A stretch of DNA of 64,000 bases from Streptomyces marispadix. GTDB lineage: Bacteria; Actinomycetota; Actinomycetes; Streptomycetales; Streptomycetaceae. The stretch covers positions 2,046,001 to 2,110,000 of the forward strand of contig NZ_JAKWJU010000002.1 in the NCBI RefSeq assembly GCF_022524345.1. The letters are read 5' to 3'. Both the position numbers and the translations under genes were made by a program. Below are positions 20,059 through 30,308 of the stretch, in pieces. Below the pieces are notes generated by a model, which saw only the letters and a list, made by a program, of their open reading frames with translations, ran no database searches and was not told the DNA's origin. Each line of letters begins with the position of its first letter. The first letter of the stretch is position 1.

Positions 20059-20112
20059 GCACGGTCGTCCTGTGCCCGGCTTCGCGTCCCGTTCCCGGCC
20101 TAGCGTCCCGGG

Positions 20113-20811
20113 TCAATCGGCCGCCACGACAACGGTCTTGACCGCCTTGTCGTGCAGGCACTGCTGGTACGGCTTGTCCCATGTGCAGAACAGCACATTC
20201 GCCAGCCAGAAGAGGAAGCCCACGCACGGCACCAGCGGCGGCACGCTGTAGACGGCTGCACGCAGCCAGCCCGGTGTTCCTCGCGGCACGGCGCCGTCGG
20301 CGAGCATGGCGACCCTGATGCGCATCAGCTTCTTGCCCAGCGTCTGCCCGGAGTTGGTGAGCATCAGCCCCTCGTAGACGAGGTAGACGAGCGTGTAGAC
20401 GGCCTGCTGACCGTAGGCGCGCCCGTCGTCGTCACCGGCCCAACCCCCTTGTGCGAACGTCATGATGAGGCCGACGGGGATGCCGATGAGCAGCGCGTCG
20501 ACGATGCGCGCGAGCAGCCGTCTGCCGCGTGACGCGAGCGGGGGCATGCCGGCGAGGGGGTCGGTGGCTCCGTTGATGCCGCCGTACGGGTTGGAGGCGT
20601 AGGGGCCGCTGTCGTACGGGCCCCCGCTGTACGGGCCGCCGTAGGCGGGCGGCTCCCGGCCCTGGGCCCGGCCCTGATCCTGACCCTGGCCATGGCCCCG
20701 GCCTGGGCTCTGGGCTTCGCCCCAGCCCTGTGCTTCGCCTTGTCCCTGGTCCTGGCCGTCTCCGGGCGGCTCCTTCTTGCGGAACGGGTCGCCGGGCTGA
20801 TCCGTACTCAT
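20113..20811 (-). CDS. RDD family membrane protein
   Basis: 232 residues. The first ~80 are a Gln/Gly/Pro-rich, then Tyr-Gly-Gly/Pro-rich low-complexity cytoplasmic tail. An RDD domain follows: ASRGRRLLARIVDALLIGIPVG, then GQTLGKKLMRIRVAML and the last helix with WLANVLFCTWDKPYQQCLHDK. RDD proteins are proposed ion or solute transporters of unclear function. It is in tandem with a second RDD gene. Confidence 0.82.
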   Translation of the reverse strand: MSTDQPGDPFRKKEPPGDGQDQGQGEAQGWGEAQSPGRGHGQGQDQGRAQGREPPAYGGPYSGGPYDSGPYASNPYGGINGATDPLAGMPPLASRGRRLLARIVDALLIGIPVGLIMTFAQGGWAGDDDGRAYGQQAVYTLVYLVYEGLMLTNSGQTLGKKLMRIRVAMLADGAVPRGTPGWLRAAVYSVPPLVPCVGFLFWLANVLFCTWDKPYQQCLHDKAVKTVVVAAD

Positions 20812-20903
20812 GCGCCGAGTGGACCCCGGCGCGGGCGGCCTCGCACCCGGCGTGCGTCAACGGGGTGACGGGCCGTGCGCGGGCGCGGGGTCTCCGCAGG
20901 GCG

Positions 20904-22766
20904 TCAGAGGCGGACCTCGCCGGAGTCCTTGGAGACGAACGTGCCCGCGAGCTTGTCGTGCCAGCACTGGCGCCAGGGGCGGTCGAAGACGCACCACAGG
21001 ACGTTGACCACGCCGACCACGAGGGCCGACAGCACGCCGTACGTCAGCCAGCGCTTCAACGCGCTGCCGAAGCCCGGCTTGTCGTGCTGCTCCATGGTCA
21101 GCACGCGCAGCCCGAACAGCTTCTTGCCGAGGGTGCGGCCCCAGCGGCTGGTCGGCAGCACCTCGTAGAGCAGGCCGAACAGGAGCAGGACGCCGAGGAC
21201 GACGGCGAGATAGCCGCCCGTCGTGCCGTCGATCAGCCACACGGTCTTGGTCTCGCCCGCGTCGCGCACCGCTTCGATCTTCGCCTGTACGTGGTCGACG
21301 GCCTGGCCGAGGAAGGGGAAGGCGACCGCGACGACCACGGCGCCCGTGAGCACGCCGTCGACGAGGCGGGCGGCGAAGCGCTTGCCCAGGCCCGCGGGGC
21401 GCGCCTCCTGCTGTGCGGCCTGGAGGAACGGGTCCGCGACCGGCGGGCGCCAGGGCATCACGGCCTCCGGGCCCGCGGCGCCCTGCGCATCGGGACCGGG
21501 GCCTGGAGCGCCTTGAGCGCCGTGGGCCGCCTGGCCGCCGCCCGCGAGGTCGTGGACCTGCTGGGCCCACGACGGCTGGGCATGGCCGGGGCCCGGGGCG
21601 CCCTGCTGCGGTACGCCGGGCGGAGCCTGCGCGGGGGCCTGCGGCTGCGCGGGGGCCTGCGGCTGCGCGGGGGCCTGCGGCTGCGCGGGCGGGGCCTGAT
21701 GGGGAACGGACGGCGACTTGGGCGACGCCGGGGCCGAGGGCGTCGCGGGCGCGGAAGTCCCGGACGGGGACGGGGAGTTCGGCTGGGGCTGCGACGGGGA
21801 CTGGGACGGCGGCTGGGACTGGGACTGGGACTGGGACGGCGGCTGAGACGGCGGCTGAGACGGCGACAGCCCGTACTCGGCGACCTCCGAGCGCCGCAGA
21901 CCCACGGTGTGCTCGGGCTGCCCGGAGCCGGAGGCGCCGCCGCTCGCGTCACGGGCCTCCTGCGCGGCCCGCCTGAGCGCGTCCGAACTCATCGCACGCA
22001 TCTGGAACGTGCCGTCACGCGGCGGCGTCCCCGCGGAGTCCGCCGGGGTCTCGGGGGAGGTGCCGGATGGGGCGGGCGAAGCTCCGGACGACGCCGCGGC
22101 CGAGGCGGCGCCCCCGTCCGCGCCCCCGTCCGCGCGCCCTTCGTCGCCCGTAAGTCCCCAGCCGCCACGGGGGTCGCCCGCGCTCTCCGAGGCGCCGCCC
22201 GCGGCCTCCGCGGCTCCCTCTCCGCGTCCCCAGGAGACGCGCTCCTCGTTCTGCCCGGTGAAGCCCGCCTGCTGTGCGGCGTCGGCCTGCCACGCGGACG
22301 CTGGCTCCGGTCGCTGGCCGTGCAGCCTGCTCGGGTCGTCCCAGTCGATGGACCCGGCCTGGGCGACCTCGCCACGCGGACGTACCTCGGGAAGCGGGGA
22401 GTCGCCCTCGCGTGCCGCCGGAACCTGCGTATCCGGGCCGAATGCCTCCGGAGTCTGCGCACCGGGAACGTGCGTCCGCGGGGCCTGAGTCGAGGTCGCG
22501 CCGGCGCCCGGCTCCTCGTCCAGGAAGACCGGGCCCGTCTCCTCCGCAGGTGCGGGCTCCTCACGTGTGGGAGGCGCGACAGCCGACGAAGACGCGGCGG
22601 CCGACGGGGGCGTGGGCAGCGGTTCGCCCTCTTCAGGTTCGGGACGGCTGGTGCCCGGCACCCACGAAGTGCCGTTCCAGTAGCGGATGTAGCCGGGGAT
22701 GGACGGGTCCGGATAGAAGCCAGGGGCAGGGCTGCCGCCGGAGGATCCTGAGAGGGGCGCGCTCAT
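20904..22766 (-). CDS. DUF2510-RDD membrane protein with very long low-complexity linker
   Basis: 620 residues. The N terminus has a DUF2510 motif (PGFYPDPSIPGYIRYWNG, residues about 15-35), common in actinobacterial membrane proteins. About 400 residues of Pro/Ser/Gln/Ala/Gly-rich linker follow, including runs of Ser-Gln and Ala-Pro-Gln repeats. The C-terminal RDD domain begins near GLGKRFAARLVDGVLTGAVV and ends WCVFDRPWRQCWHDKLAGTF. It presumably arose with the neighbouring RDD gene by duplication, as the C-terminal ends are alike. Function unknown. Confidence 0.85.
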   Translation of the reverse strand: MSAPLSGSSGGSPAPGFYPDPSIPGYIRYWNGTSWVPGTSRPEPEEGEPLPTPPSAAASSSAVAPPTREEPAPAEETGPVFLDEEPGAGATSTQAPRTHVPGAQTPEAFGPDTQVPAAREGDSPLPEVRPRGEVAQAGSIDWDDPSRLHGQRPEPASAWQADAAQQAGFTGQNEERVSWGRGEGAAEAAGGASESAGDPRGGWGLTGDEGRADGGADGGAASAAASSGASPAPSGTSPETPADSAGTPPRDGTFQMRAMSSDALRRAAQEARDASGGASGSGQPEHTVGLRRSEVAEYGLSPSQPPSQPPSQSQSQSQPPSQSPSQPQPNSPSPSGTSAPATPSAPASPKSPSVPHQAPPAQPQAPAQPQAPAQPQAPAQAPPGVPQQGAPGPGHAQPSWAQQVHDLAGGGQAAHGAQGAPGPGPDAQGAAGPEAVMPWRPPVADPFLQAAQQEARPAGLGKRFAARLVDGVLTGAVVVAVAFPFLGQAVDHVQAKIEAVRDAGETKTVWLIDGTTGGYLAVVLGVLLLFGLLYEVLPTSRWGRTLGKKLFGLRVLTMEQHDKPGFGSALKRWLTYGVLSALVVGVVNVLWCVFDRPWRQCWHDKLAGTFVSKDSGEVRL

Positions 22767-23032
22767 ATTGTCCAGGTCCCGTATCTGTTCGACCGTTGTG
22801 TCGTCTTGTGGCTTGTAGATGCTCCGCAGTTGACCGGCGCGGTGCAACCGTGAAGCGTAGTGTCCACATCTACCAGACAGGGCCGGCAGCTTGCCCACCC
22901 GAGCCGGACGCGTATGCCCTCCCCCGGAGGAAGAATGAGGCGAACTCGCGAGACCGGCACGGCCTGGGCCCTCTTCGATGCATGCCTCGACAGGCTGCGC
23001 GACTGATCACGGGATCACGAAAGGGCGGTCCG

Positions 23033-23509
23033 ATGAACCTCGTCGTCGAATGCGAGCTCGAGATCCGGCTTGTGCTCTCGCCCGAGCACGGGCTGCCCGT
23101 ACAAGCGCGCCTCACCTACCGGGCGGACGATCCGTACGCCGCGCACATCGCCTTCCACGTCGGTGCCGCCGCGCCCGTCACCTGGACGTTCGCGCGGGAA
23201 CTGCTCGTCGAAGGTGTCTTCCGCCCCTGCGGCGAGGGCGATGTACGCGTGTGGCCCGCGAAGGTGCAGGGGCGCGATGTGATCTGTGTGGCGCTCTCCT
23301 CGCCGGACGGCGACGCCCTGCTGGAGACGCCGTCCGGGGTGGTCTCCGGATGGCTGGAGCGGACGCTGCGGGCCGTGCCCGCGGGCGCGGAGGGCGAAGT
23401 GCTGGGCATGGACGCCGCGTTGGCGGAACTGCTGCTGGGCGACCACGGCGACGGCGTGTGCCTGAGCGACCCGTCACCGTCCGACGAAGCAGGCGACGGC
23501 GACGGGTGA
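23033..23509 (+). CDS. ssgG: SsgA-like sporulation/cell-division protein
   Basis: 158 residues with the SALP fold: MNLVVECELEIRLVLSPEHG, then LTYRADDPYAAHIAFHV, TWTFARELLVEGVFRPCGEGDVRVWP and a C-terminal helix SGWLERTLRAVPAG. These proteins occur only in morphologically complex actinomycetes and guide septum placement and wall remodelling during sporulation. Between the RDD and glycolate-oxidase genes it occupies the position I recall for ssgG (SCO2924) in S. coelicolor; the subfamily symbol depends on that. Confidence 0.88.
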   Translation: MNLVVECELEIRLVLSPEHGLPVQARLTYRADDPYAAHIAFHVGAAAPVTWTFARELLVEGVFRPCGEGDVRVWPAKVQGRDVICVALSSPDGDALLETPSGVVSGWLERTLRAVPAGAEGEVLGMDAALAELLLGDHGDGVCLSDPSPSDEAGDGDG

Positions 23510-23525
23510 GGGTGATTTTCCCTGC

Positions 23526-23568
23526 GACTTTCACTCGATCCGATGAATGTGCGTAGAGCGTGAAAGTC
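23526..23568. terminator. hairpin downstream of ssgG
   Basis: GACTTTCAC (23526-23534) pairs perfectly with GTGAAAGTC (23560-23568) over a 25-nt loop, 16 bp after the ssgG stop. It may be a terminator between ssgG and the convergent flavoprotein gene. Confidence 0.4.
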
Positions 23569-23699
23569 TCACGCACGACGGGGAGTTGACTCGGAGAGGC
23601 GAGAGGCTCCCTCTCCTGGTTCCCCTCCCTGATTCCCCTGGGTCCCCGAACCCGCTACCTCGCCGGACCCGCCGTCGGGCCCTCCCCTGCCGACCCCTT

Positions 23700-25067
23700 T
23701 CAGAGGACCTTGCCGGGGTTCAACAGGCCCAGCGGATCGAAGACCTGCTTGATGCTGCGCTGCAACTCCAGCCCCGCCGGACCGAGTTCGCGCGCCAGCC
23801 ACTCCTTCTTCAGTACGCCCACGCCGTGTTCGCCGGTGATGGTGCCGCCCAGTTCCAGGCCGAGCGCCATGACGGCGTCGAACGCCTCGTGCGCGCGGCG
23901 CGTCTCGTCCTCGTCGTCCGGGTCGAAGCAGACGGTGGGATGGGTGTTGCCGTCGCCCGCGTGTGCGCAGACGCCGATGGTCAGGCCGTACTTCTCGCTG
24001 ATCGCGGCGGTGCCGTCCAGCATCTCCGCCAGCTTCGTACGCGGGACGCACACGTCGTCGATCATCGTCGTGCCCGGCAGCGCCTCCAGCGCCCAGTGCA
24101 CGCTGCGGCGGGCCTGTAGCAGCAGCTCCGACTCGGCGGGGGTCTCCGCCGGTACGACCTGGCTCGCGCCCGCCGCCTCGCACAGCTCGCCGACGGCGGC
24201 CAGGTCGGCCGCGGGGTCGGGGGTGTCGAACGCGACGAGCAGCAGGGCCTCCGTGGAGTCGGGAAGCCCCATGCCCGTGAGGTCGTTGACGGCGCGCAGC
24301 GTCGTGCGGTCCATCAGCTCCATCAGCGAAGGCACATGGCCGCTCTCCATGACCCTGCTCACGGCGTCACCGGCAGCGGACGCCGACGGGAACTCGGCGG
24401 CCAGCGCGAGCTGTCGAGGCGGCTGCGGCTTGAGCGCGAGCACCGCGCGCACGACCACGCCGAGGGTTCCCTCGGAACCCACGAACAGCCGCGTCATGTC
24501 GTAGCCCGCGACGCCCTTCGCGGTCCGCCGCCCGGTGGAGATCAACCGGCCGTCGGCCAGTACGACATCGAGCCCGAGCACGTACTCGGCGGTGACCCCG
24601 TACTTCACACAGCACAGCCCGCCCGCTGCCGTGCCGATGTTGCCGCCGATGGTGCACTGCTCCCAACTGCTCGGGTCCGGCGGGTAGTTCAGGCCGTACT
24701 CGCCGGCCTTGCGGGAGAGCGCGGCGTTGACCACCCCCGGTTCGACGACGGCGATCCGGTCGGCGGGGCTGATCTCCAGGATGCGGTCCATGCGGATCAG
24801 GGAGAGGACGATGCAGCCGTCGGAGGCGTTCGCCGCCCCGGACAGGCCCGTACGTGCGCCCTGCGGTACGACGGGGACGCGCAGGGCCGTGGCCGTACGC
24901 ATCACGTGCTGCACCTCTTCGACGGTGCGCGGCAGCACGACGGCGGCAGGCGTGCCCGCCTCGCAGAAGTCGGCCATGTCACGGGCGTAGGAGCCGGTCA
25001 CGTCGGGGTCGGTGAGTACGGCGCTCTCGGGCAGGCCGTCCCTGAGCCGCTGGATCAACTCGCTCAT
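23700..25067 (-). CDS. FAD-linked oxidase, glycolate oxidase GlcD type
   Basis: 455 residues. The FAD_binding_4 domain shows VVLPRTVEEVQHVMR, VPVVPQGARTGLSGAANA and the pyrophosphate loop GGNIGTAAGGLCCVKYG. The C-terminal domain ends in GDGNTHPTVCFDP, GGTITGEHGVG and PLGLLNPGKVL. The family oxidises 2-hydroxyacids such as glycolate or D-lactate. No Fe-S partner gene is adjacent, so it may be a stand-alone D-lactate/D-2-hydroxyacid dehydrogenase. ATG at 25067. Confidence 0.88.
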   Translation of the reverse strand: MSELIQRLRDGLPESAVLTDPDVTGSYARDMADFCEAGTPAAVVLPRTVEEVQHVMRTATALRVPVVPQGARTGLSGAANASDGCIVLSLIRMDRILEISPADRIAVVEPGVVNAALSRKAGEYGLNYPPDPSSWEQCTIGGNIGTAAGGLCCVKYGVTAEYVLGLDVVLADGRLISTGRRTAKGVAGYDMTRLFVGSEGTLGVVVRAVLALKPQPPRQLALAAEFPSASAAGDAVSRVMESGHVPSLMELMDRTTLRAVNDLTGMGLPDSTEALLLVAFDTPDPAADLAAVGELCEAAGASQVVPAETPAESELLLQARRSVHWALEALPGTTMIDDVCVPRTKLAEMLDGTAAISEKYGLTIGVCAHAGDGNTHPTVCFDPDDEDETRRAHEAFDAVMALGLELGGTITGEHGVGVLKKEWLARELGPAGLELQRSIKQVFDPLGLLNPGKVL

Positions 25068-25152
25068 GGGCAAAGCGTCGCACCTGCCCGCGGCGCCGGG
25101 AAGGGTCGGCTGCCGCGGGCGGTGGGACTGCGGTCGTCAGCGGGCGGGCACC

Positions 25153-25296
25153 CGCTGACGACTGGCAGATGACGGCTGGCAGATGACGGCTGACGGCTGA
25201 CGGCTGTCAGATGACGGCGGGCGGATCACAGACATCAGCTTTCAGATGTCAACTATCAGGTGACATCCGACAGATGACAGATGACAGATGGCAGAG
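25153..25296. repeat. degenerate tandem repeats between the flavoprotein gene and hpd
   Basis: The stretch is built from alternating CTGACGG/CTGGCAG and CAGATGACGG cores, in 7- and 14-bp periods, decaying to copies of GACAGAT near hpd. It starts 86 bp upstream of the flavoprotein start, in the space downstream of hpd, and may have displaced normal promoter spacing. Confidence 0.6.
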
Positions 25297-25300
25297 AATG

Positions 25301-26461
<1,161 letters not shown>

Positions 26462-26481
26462 TCAAGGCTCCCCCTGCTTCA

Positions 26482-26520
26482 CAAGGTGCGCAATACTTTG
26501 CGTATTCACTGGTCACCTTG
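26482..26520. promoter_or_regulatory. nested palindromes in the hpd-lrp divergent promoter region
   Basis: AATAC-TTTGC-GTATT (26492-26506) is a 15-bp inverted repeat of the length bound by Lrp/AsnC dimers. It is flanked by a second pair, CAAGGT (26482) and ACCTTG (26515-26520). The whole lies 24-62 bp before the hpd start and about 80-120 bp before the regulator start, as expected for a shared operator. Confidence 0.5.
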
Positions 26521-26601
26521 CTCAGTCGTACTCGGCAAACGCCCGACGATCTGTACAAGGTGCTCAGGAAGCCGAAGGCCGGAGCCGAAGAAAGGACAGC
26601 C

Positions 26602-27114
26602 GTGGGAATCGACGGGCTCGACGGACGACTGCTCGAACTCCTCGCGGACGAGCCGAGGATCGGCGTGCTCGAGGCGTCACGGCGGCTGGGCGTCGCACGC
26701 GGCACCGTGCAGGCGCGGCTGGAGCGCCTCAGGACGGCGGGCGTGATCCGCGGCTTCGGGCCGGACGTCGACCCGGCGGCGATCGGCTATCCCGTCACCG
26801 CGTTCGCCACGCTGGAGATCAAGCAGGGCCAGGGCGCGGACGTCAGGGCCCATCTGGATTCCGTGCCCGAAGTGCTGGAGCTGCATACGACGACGGGGCA
26901 CGGCGATATGCTCTGCCGCCTCGTCGCGCGGTCCAACGCCGATCTTCAGCGGGTGATCGACCGCGTGGTGGGCTTCGAGGGGATCGTGCGGGCCTCGACG
27001 GCCATCGTCATGGAGAACCCGGTGCCGCTGAGGATCGTCCCGCTGGTCCGCCAGGCGGCGGGCCATGCCGCGCAGCCGGGCCGGACCCCGGGCGGGCTCA
27101 CGGAGAGCGGCTGA
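26602..27114 (+). CDS. Lrp/AsnC family transcriptional regulator
   Basis: 170 residues from GTG at 26602 with AAAGGA upstream. N-terminal helix-turn-helix: LDGRLLELLADEPRIGVLEA, SRRLGVARGTVQARLERL; C-terminal RAM/AsnC ligand domain: YPVTAFATLEIKQGQG, VLELHTTTGHGDMLCRLVA. Divergence from hpd suggests it controls tyrosine degradation in response to an amino acid. A further in-frame region upstream (LYKVLRKPKAGAEERTAV) might be translated if an earlier start is used. Confidence 0.88.
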   Translation: MGIDGLDGRLLELLADEPRIGVLEASRRLGVARGTVQARLERLRTAGVIRGFGPDVDPAAIGYPVTAFATLEIKQGQGADVRAHLDSVPEVLELHTTTGHGDMLCRLVARSNADLQRVIDRVVGFEGIVRASTAIVMENPVPLRIVPLVRQAAGHAAQPGRTPGGLTESG

Positions 27115-27434
27115 CGCCGGGCGACGGGCGATGTCCGGCGCGTACCGGCCCCGGGCGAACCCGGCAGCGGGCCACGCGGCCGGACACTGCGAACGACCCT
27201 GGTGAACGGCCCGAGCGAACGACCCTGTTGAACGGGCCCGAGCGAACGACCTCGGCGAACCCCGTCGGCGAACCACCGCGGCGGTACGGCCCCGGCGCGA
27301 GCCGCACGGCCTTCACCGAGTCGTGACGCGTCGTTCTCCGCTCGCCGGGCAGAAGAGCACGCGGTCGCCGTGTACGCGGCGAGGAGGACCGGACGGAGAG
27401 GCTGCGACGACGTGACGACGCGAGGGGCTGCGCA
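27115..27434. other. intergenic region with 26-27 bp tandem repeats
   Basis: The 320-bp gap before the osmoprotectant transporter operon contains three imperfect tandem units at 27191-27216, 27217-27243 and 27244-27269, each beginning GAACGACC and containing GAAC(G/C)(G/C). The operon promoter is probably between 27300 and 27420. No gene seen. Confidence 0.55.
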
Positions 27435-28082
27435 GTGAGCTTCTGGGAGTATCTCGGCAACCGCCACACGCAGCTACTGGCGGATGCCCTCCAGCATGCG
27501 AGCGCGGTGTTCCAGTGCATGGTCGCCGCTACCTTGCTCGGCGTCGCCATCGGCGTGCTGACCTACCGCAGCGAGTGGGCGGCCGATCTCGCCAACACGA
27601 CCGGGGCGACGATCCTGACGGTGCCGTCGCTTGCCCTGATCGGGCTGCTGATCCCGCTCGTAGGGCTCGGGGTGGCGCCGACCGTCATCGCGCTGACGCT
27701 CTACGGGCTGCTGCCCATCGTCCGCAACGCGATCGTCGGGCTGCGCGGCGTCGATCCGGCGCTGGTCGACGCGGCACGCGGCATCGGCATGTCCCGCGCC
27801 CGGCAGTTGCTGAAGGTCGAACTGCCCCTCGCCTGGCCGCCGATCCTCACCGGCATCCGCGTCTCCACGCAGATGCTGATGGGCATCGCCGCCATCGCCG
27901 CGTTCGCCTCCGGGCCCGGCCTGGGCAACTCCATCTTCCGGGGCGTCGCCTCCCTCGGCAGCGCCAACGCCCTCAACCAAGTGCTCGCCGGGACTCTCGG
28001 CATCGTCGTGCTCGCCCTGCTCTTCGACGGCGCGTACGTCGTCGTCGGGCGCCTTACCACCCCGAGGGGGATACGTGCCTGA
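27435..28082 (+). CDS. osmoprotectant ABC transporter permease (OpuC/ProW type)
   Basis: 215 residues from GTG at 27435. Five to six hydrophobic segments and the permease EAA-like loop VDAARGIGMSRARQLLKVELPLAWPP split as DAARGIGMSRARQLLKVELP. The length matches OpuCB-type subunits of glycine betaine/choline/carnitine importers. First gene of a four-gene operon (permease, ATPase, permease, binding protein); its stop overlaps the ATPase start by 8 bp. Confidence 0.88.
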   Translation: MSFWEYLGNRHTQLLADALQHASAVFQCMVAATLLGVAIGVLTYRSEWAADLANTTGATILTVPSLALIGLLIPLVGLGVAPTVIALTLYGLLPIVRNAIVGLRGVDPALVDAARGIGMSRARQLLKVELPLAWPPILTGIRVSTQMLMGIAAIAAFASGPGLGNSIFRGVASLGSANALNQVLAGTLGIVVLALLFDGAYVVVGRLTTPRGIRA

Positions 28083-29397
28083 GACCTCCACCCCTGAGTC
28101 GTCCGCCGCGTCCGGGGCCACGGCCGGCGCCGGGACCGGGGCCGCCGGTCCCGGCGGGGCCGCCGCGTCCAACGGTCCCGGTGGCACCACCGGCGCGACC
28201 ATCCGCCTGGAGGGCCTGACGAAGCGCTACTCCGGGTCCGGCACTCCCGCAGTCGACGACGTCAGCCTGGAGATCAAGGCGGGCGAGACCGTCGTGCTCG
28301 TGGGGCCGTCCGGCTGCGGGAAGTCGACGCTGCTGAAGATGATCAACCGGCTGATCGAGCCGACTTCGGGCCGCATCCGCATCGACGACGAGGACGTCAC
28401 GGGCATCGACGCGGTCAGGCTGCGGCGCAAGATCGGCTACGCGATCCAGTCGTCCGGGCTCTTCCCGCACATGACCGTCGCGCAGAACATCGCCCAGGTG
28501 CCCAGGATGCTCGGCTGGCCGAAGGCGAGTATCCAGGCGCGGGTCGAGGAGATGCTCGACCTGGTGGGGCTCGACCCGGCCGAGTTCCAGGGCCGCTATC
28601 CACGGCGCCTGTCCGGCGGGCAGCAGCAACGCGTGGGCGTGGCAAGGGCGTTGGCCGCAGATCCGCCCGTACTGCTGATGGACGAGCCGTTCGGCGCGGT
28701 CGACCCCATCACCCGCGACCATCTTCAGGACGAACTGATACGGCTCCAGCACGAGTTGCGGAAGACCATCGTCTTCGTCACCCACGACTTCGACGAGGCC
28801 ATCAAGCTGGGCGACCGCATCGCGGTGCTGCGTGAGCACTCGCACATCGCCCAGTTCGACACTCCGGAGGCCATCCTCACCAATCCCGCCGACGACTTCG
28901 TGTCCGGCTTCGTCGGGGCGGGCGCGGCGCTCAAGCGGCTCAACCTCACCCGGGTCCGGGACGTCGACGTCGTCGACTTCCCCACCGCGACCGTCGACGA
29001 GCCGGTGGAGCGGATCTCGGAGATGCTCAGCGCCGGTACGACCAACGAGGTGCTGCTGCTCGACCCGAAGCAGCGTCCGTACAAGTGGCTGCGCCGGGGC
29101 GATCTCGCCCACGCCAAGGGCTCGTTGGCGCGTGCGGGCACCCTCGTGCACGACACCGTCACCCGTGACGCGACGCTGCGCGACGCGCTGGAGGCGGTGC
29201 TCACCGACAGCGGTGGACGCGTCGCGGTGACGGGCAGGCGCGGCGAGTACACGGGCGTCGTGGACCTGGAGACGCTGATGAACTGCGTGCACGAACTCCT
29301 CGACGCCGACCGGCTGGAGGCCATCGAGCACCGGCACAGCCTCAGCGAGGCGGAGGCGAAGCGCACCTACGCGGCGCAGGAGGGCCTCACATCGTGA
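28075..29397 (+). CDS. osmoprotectant ABC transporter ATPase (OpuCA/ProV type)
   Basis: 440 residues from GTG at 28075. A Gly/Ala-rich N-terminal tail (~40 residues) precedes the ATPase: Walker [12 protein letters not shown]-loop [15 protein letters not shown], signature LSGGQQQR, Walker [13 protein letters not shown] and switch [10 protein letters not shown]. The C terminus contains tandem CBS-type sequence ([23 protein letters not shown] as two pieces), which in OpuA-like systems senses ionic strength or c-di-AMP. It energises compatible-solute uptake. Confidence 0.92.
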   Translation: MPETSTPESSAASGATAGAGTGAAGPGGAAASNGPGGTTGATIRLEGLTKRYSGSGTPAVDDVSLEIKAGETVVLVGPSGCGKSTLLKMINRLIEPTSGRIRIDDEDVTGIDAVRLRRKIGYAIQSSGLFPHMTVAQNIAQVPRMLGWPKASIQARVEEMLDLVGLDPAEFQGRYPRRLSGGQQQRVGVARALAADPPVLLMDEPFGAVDPITRDHLQDELIRLQHELRKTIVFVTHDFDEAIKLGDRIAVLREHSHIAQFDTPEAILTNPADDFVSGFVGAGAALKRLNLTRVRDVDVVDFPTATVDEPVERISEMLSAGTTNEVLLLDPKQRPYKWLRRGDLAHAKGSLARAGTLVHDTVTRDATLRDALEAVLTDSGGRVAVTGRRGEYTGVVDLETLMNCVHELLDADRLEAIEHRHSLSEAEAKRTYAAQEGLTS

Positions 29398-30308
29398 GCG
29401 GAGCCTCGACACACGTACCGGGACAGCCGGGGAAGCCCGAACAGCCGGGCGGGCGCGGGGAGTCGGAGCCGCAGGACCGGCCGGACCGGACGCGGCGGAC
29501 GGGCGGCCCGGAGCGCGCGGAGCGGGAGCAGGCGCCCGCGTCCGCGCCACTCGCCGACGAACGGCGCCGCGACAGGCTCACCTGGCAGAAGCTGACGGTG
29601 CTGCCGGGAGTGCTCGCGCTCGTGCTGCTCGGCACCTGGCTGTGGTTCCAGGGCGCCGAACTCGACACCATCGCCCGCAACTCCCTCACGGGCGGCAACG
29701 TCGTCCTGCGGCTGCGGCAGCACATCGAGATGACGGCGATCTCCACCTTCTTCGTGCTGATCATCGCCATCCCGCTGGGCATCGCCCTCACCCGTCCCGG
29801 GCTGCGCAAGGCGACGCCCGTCGCGATGGCGGCGGCCAACCTGGGGCAGGCCGTGCCGTCCCTGGGCCTGCTGGTGCTGCTGGTGTTCTGGCTGAGCATC
29901 GGGCAGACCACCGCCGTCGTCGGCATGGTCGTCTACGCGGTCCTGCCGGTGCTCGCCAACACCATCACCGGGCTGCGCAACATCGACCCGGGGCTGACGG
30001 AGGCCGCCAAGGGCATCGGGATGTCGCCGCTCGGCGTGCTGGCCAAGGTCGAACTGCCCCTGGCGGTACCGCTGATCCTCGCGGGCGTACGCAACGCCCT
30101 CGTACTGAACGTCGGTACGGCCACGCTCGCCACGTTCATCGGCGGCGGCGGCCTGGGAGACCTGATCTCCTCCGGCATCACCAACCAGCGCATGCCGGTG
30201 CTGATGCTCGGCTCGATACTCACCGTCGCACTGGCCCTGCTGGTCGACTGGATCGCCTCACTCGTCGAACTGCTGCTGCGCCCGCGCGGCCTGGAGGGAT
30301 CGTCCTGA
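29394..30308 (+). CDS. osmoprotectant ABC transporter permease, second
   Basis: 304 residues; the start GTG overlaps the ATPase stop (GTGA). A 60-residue charged, Pro/Gly-rich N-terminal extension precedes six hydrophobic segments. The EAA loop reads EAAKGIGMSPLGVLAKVELP, closely matching the first permease, as expected for OpuCB/OpuCD pairs. Its stop overlaps the binding-protein start (TGATG). Confidence 0.88.
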   Translation: MSGASTHVPGQPGKPEQPGGRGESEPQDRPDRTRRTGGPERAEREQAPASAPLADERRRDRLTWQKLTVLPGVLALVLLGTWLWFQGAELDTIARNSLTGGNVVLRLRQHIEMTAISTFFVLIIAIPLGIALTRPGLRKATPVAMAAANLGQAVPSLGLLVLLVFWLSIGQTTAVVGMVVYAVLPVLANTITGLRNIDPGLTEAAKGIGMSPLGVLAKVELPLAVPLILAGVRNALVLNVGTATLATFIGGGGLGDLISSGITNQRMPVLMLGSILTVALALLVDWIASLVELLLRPRGLEGSS

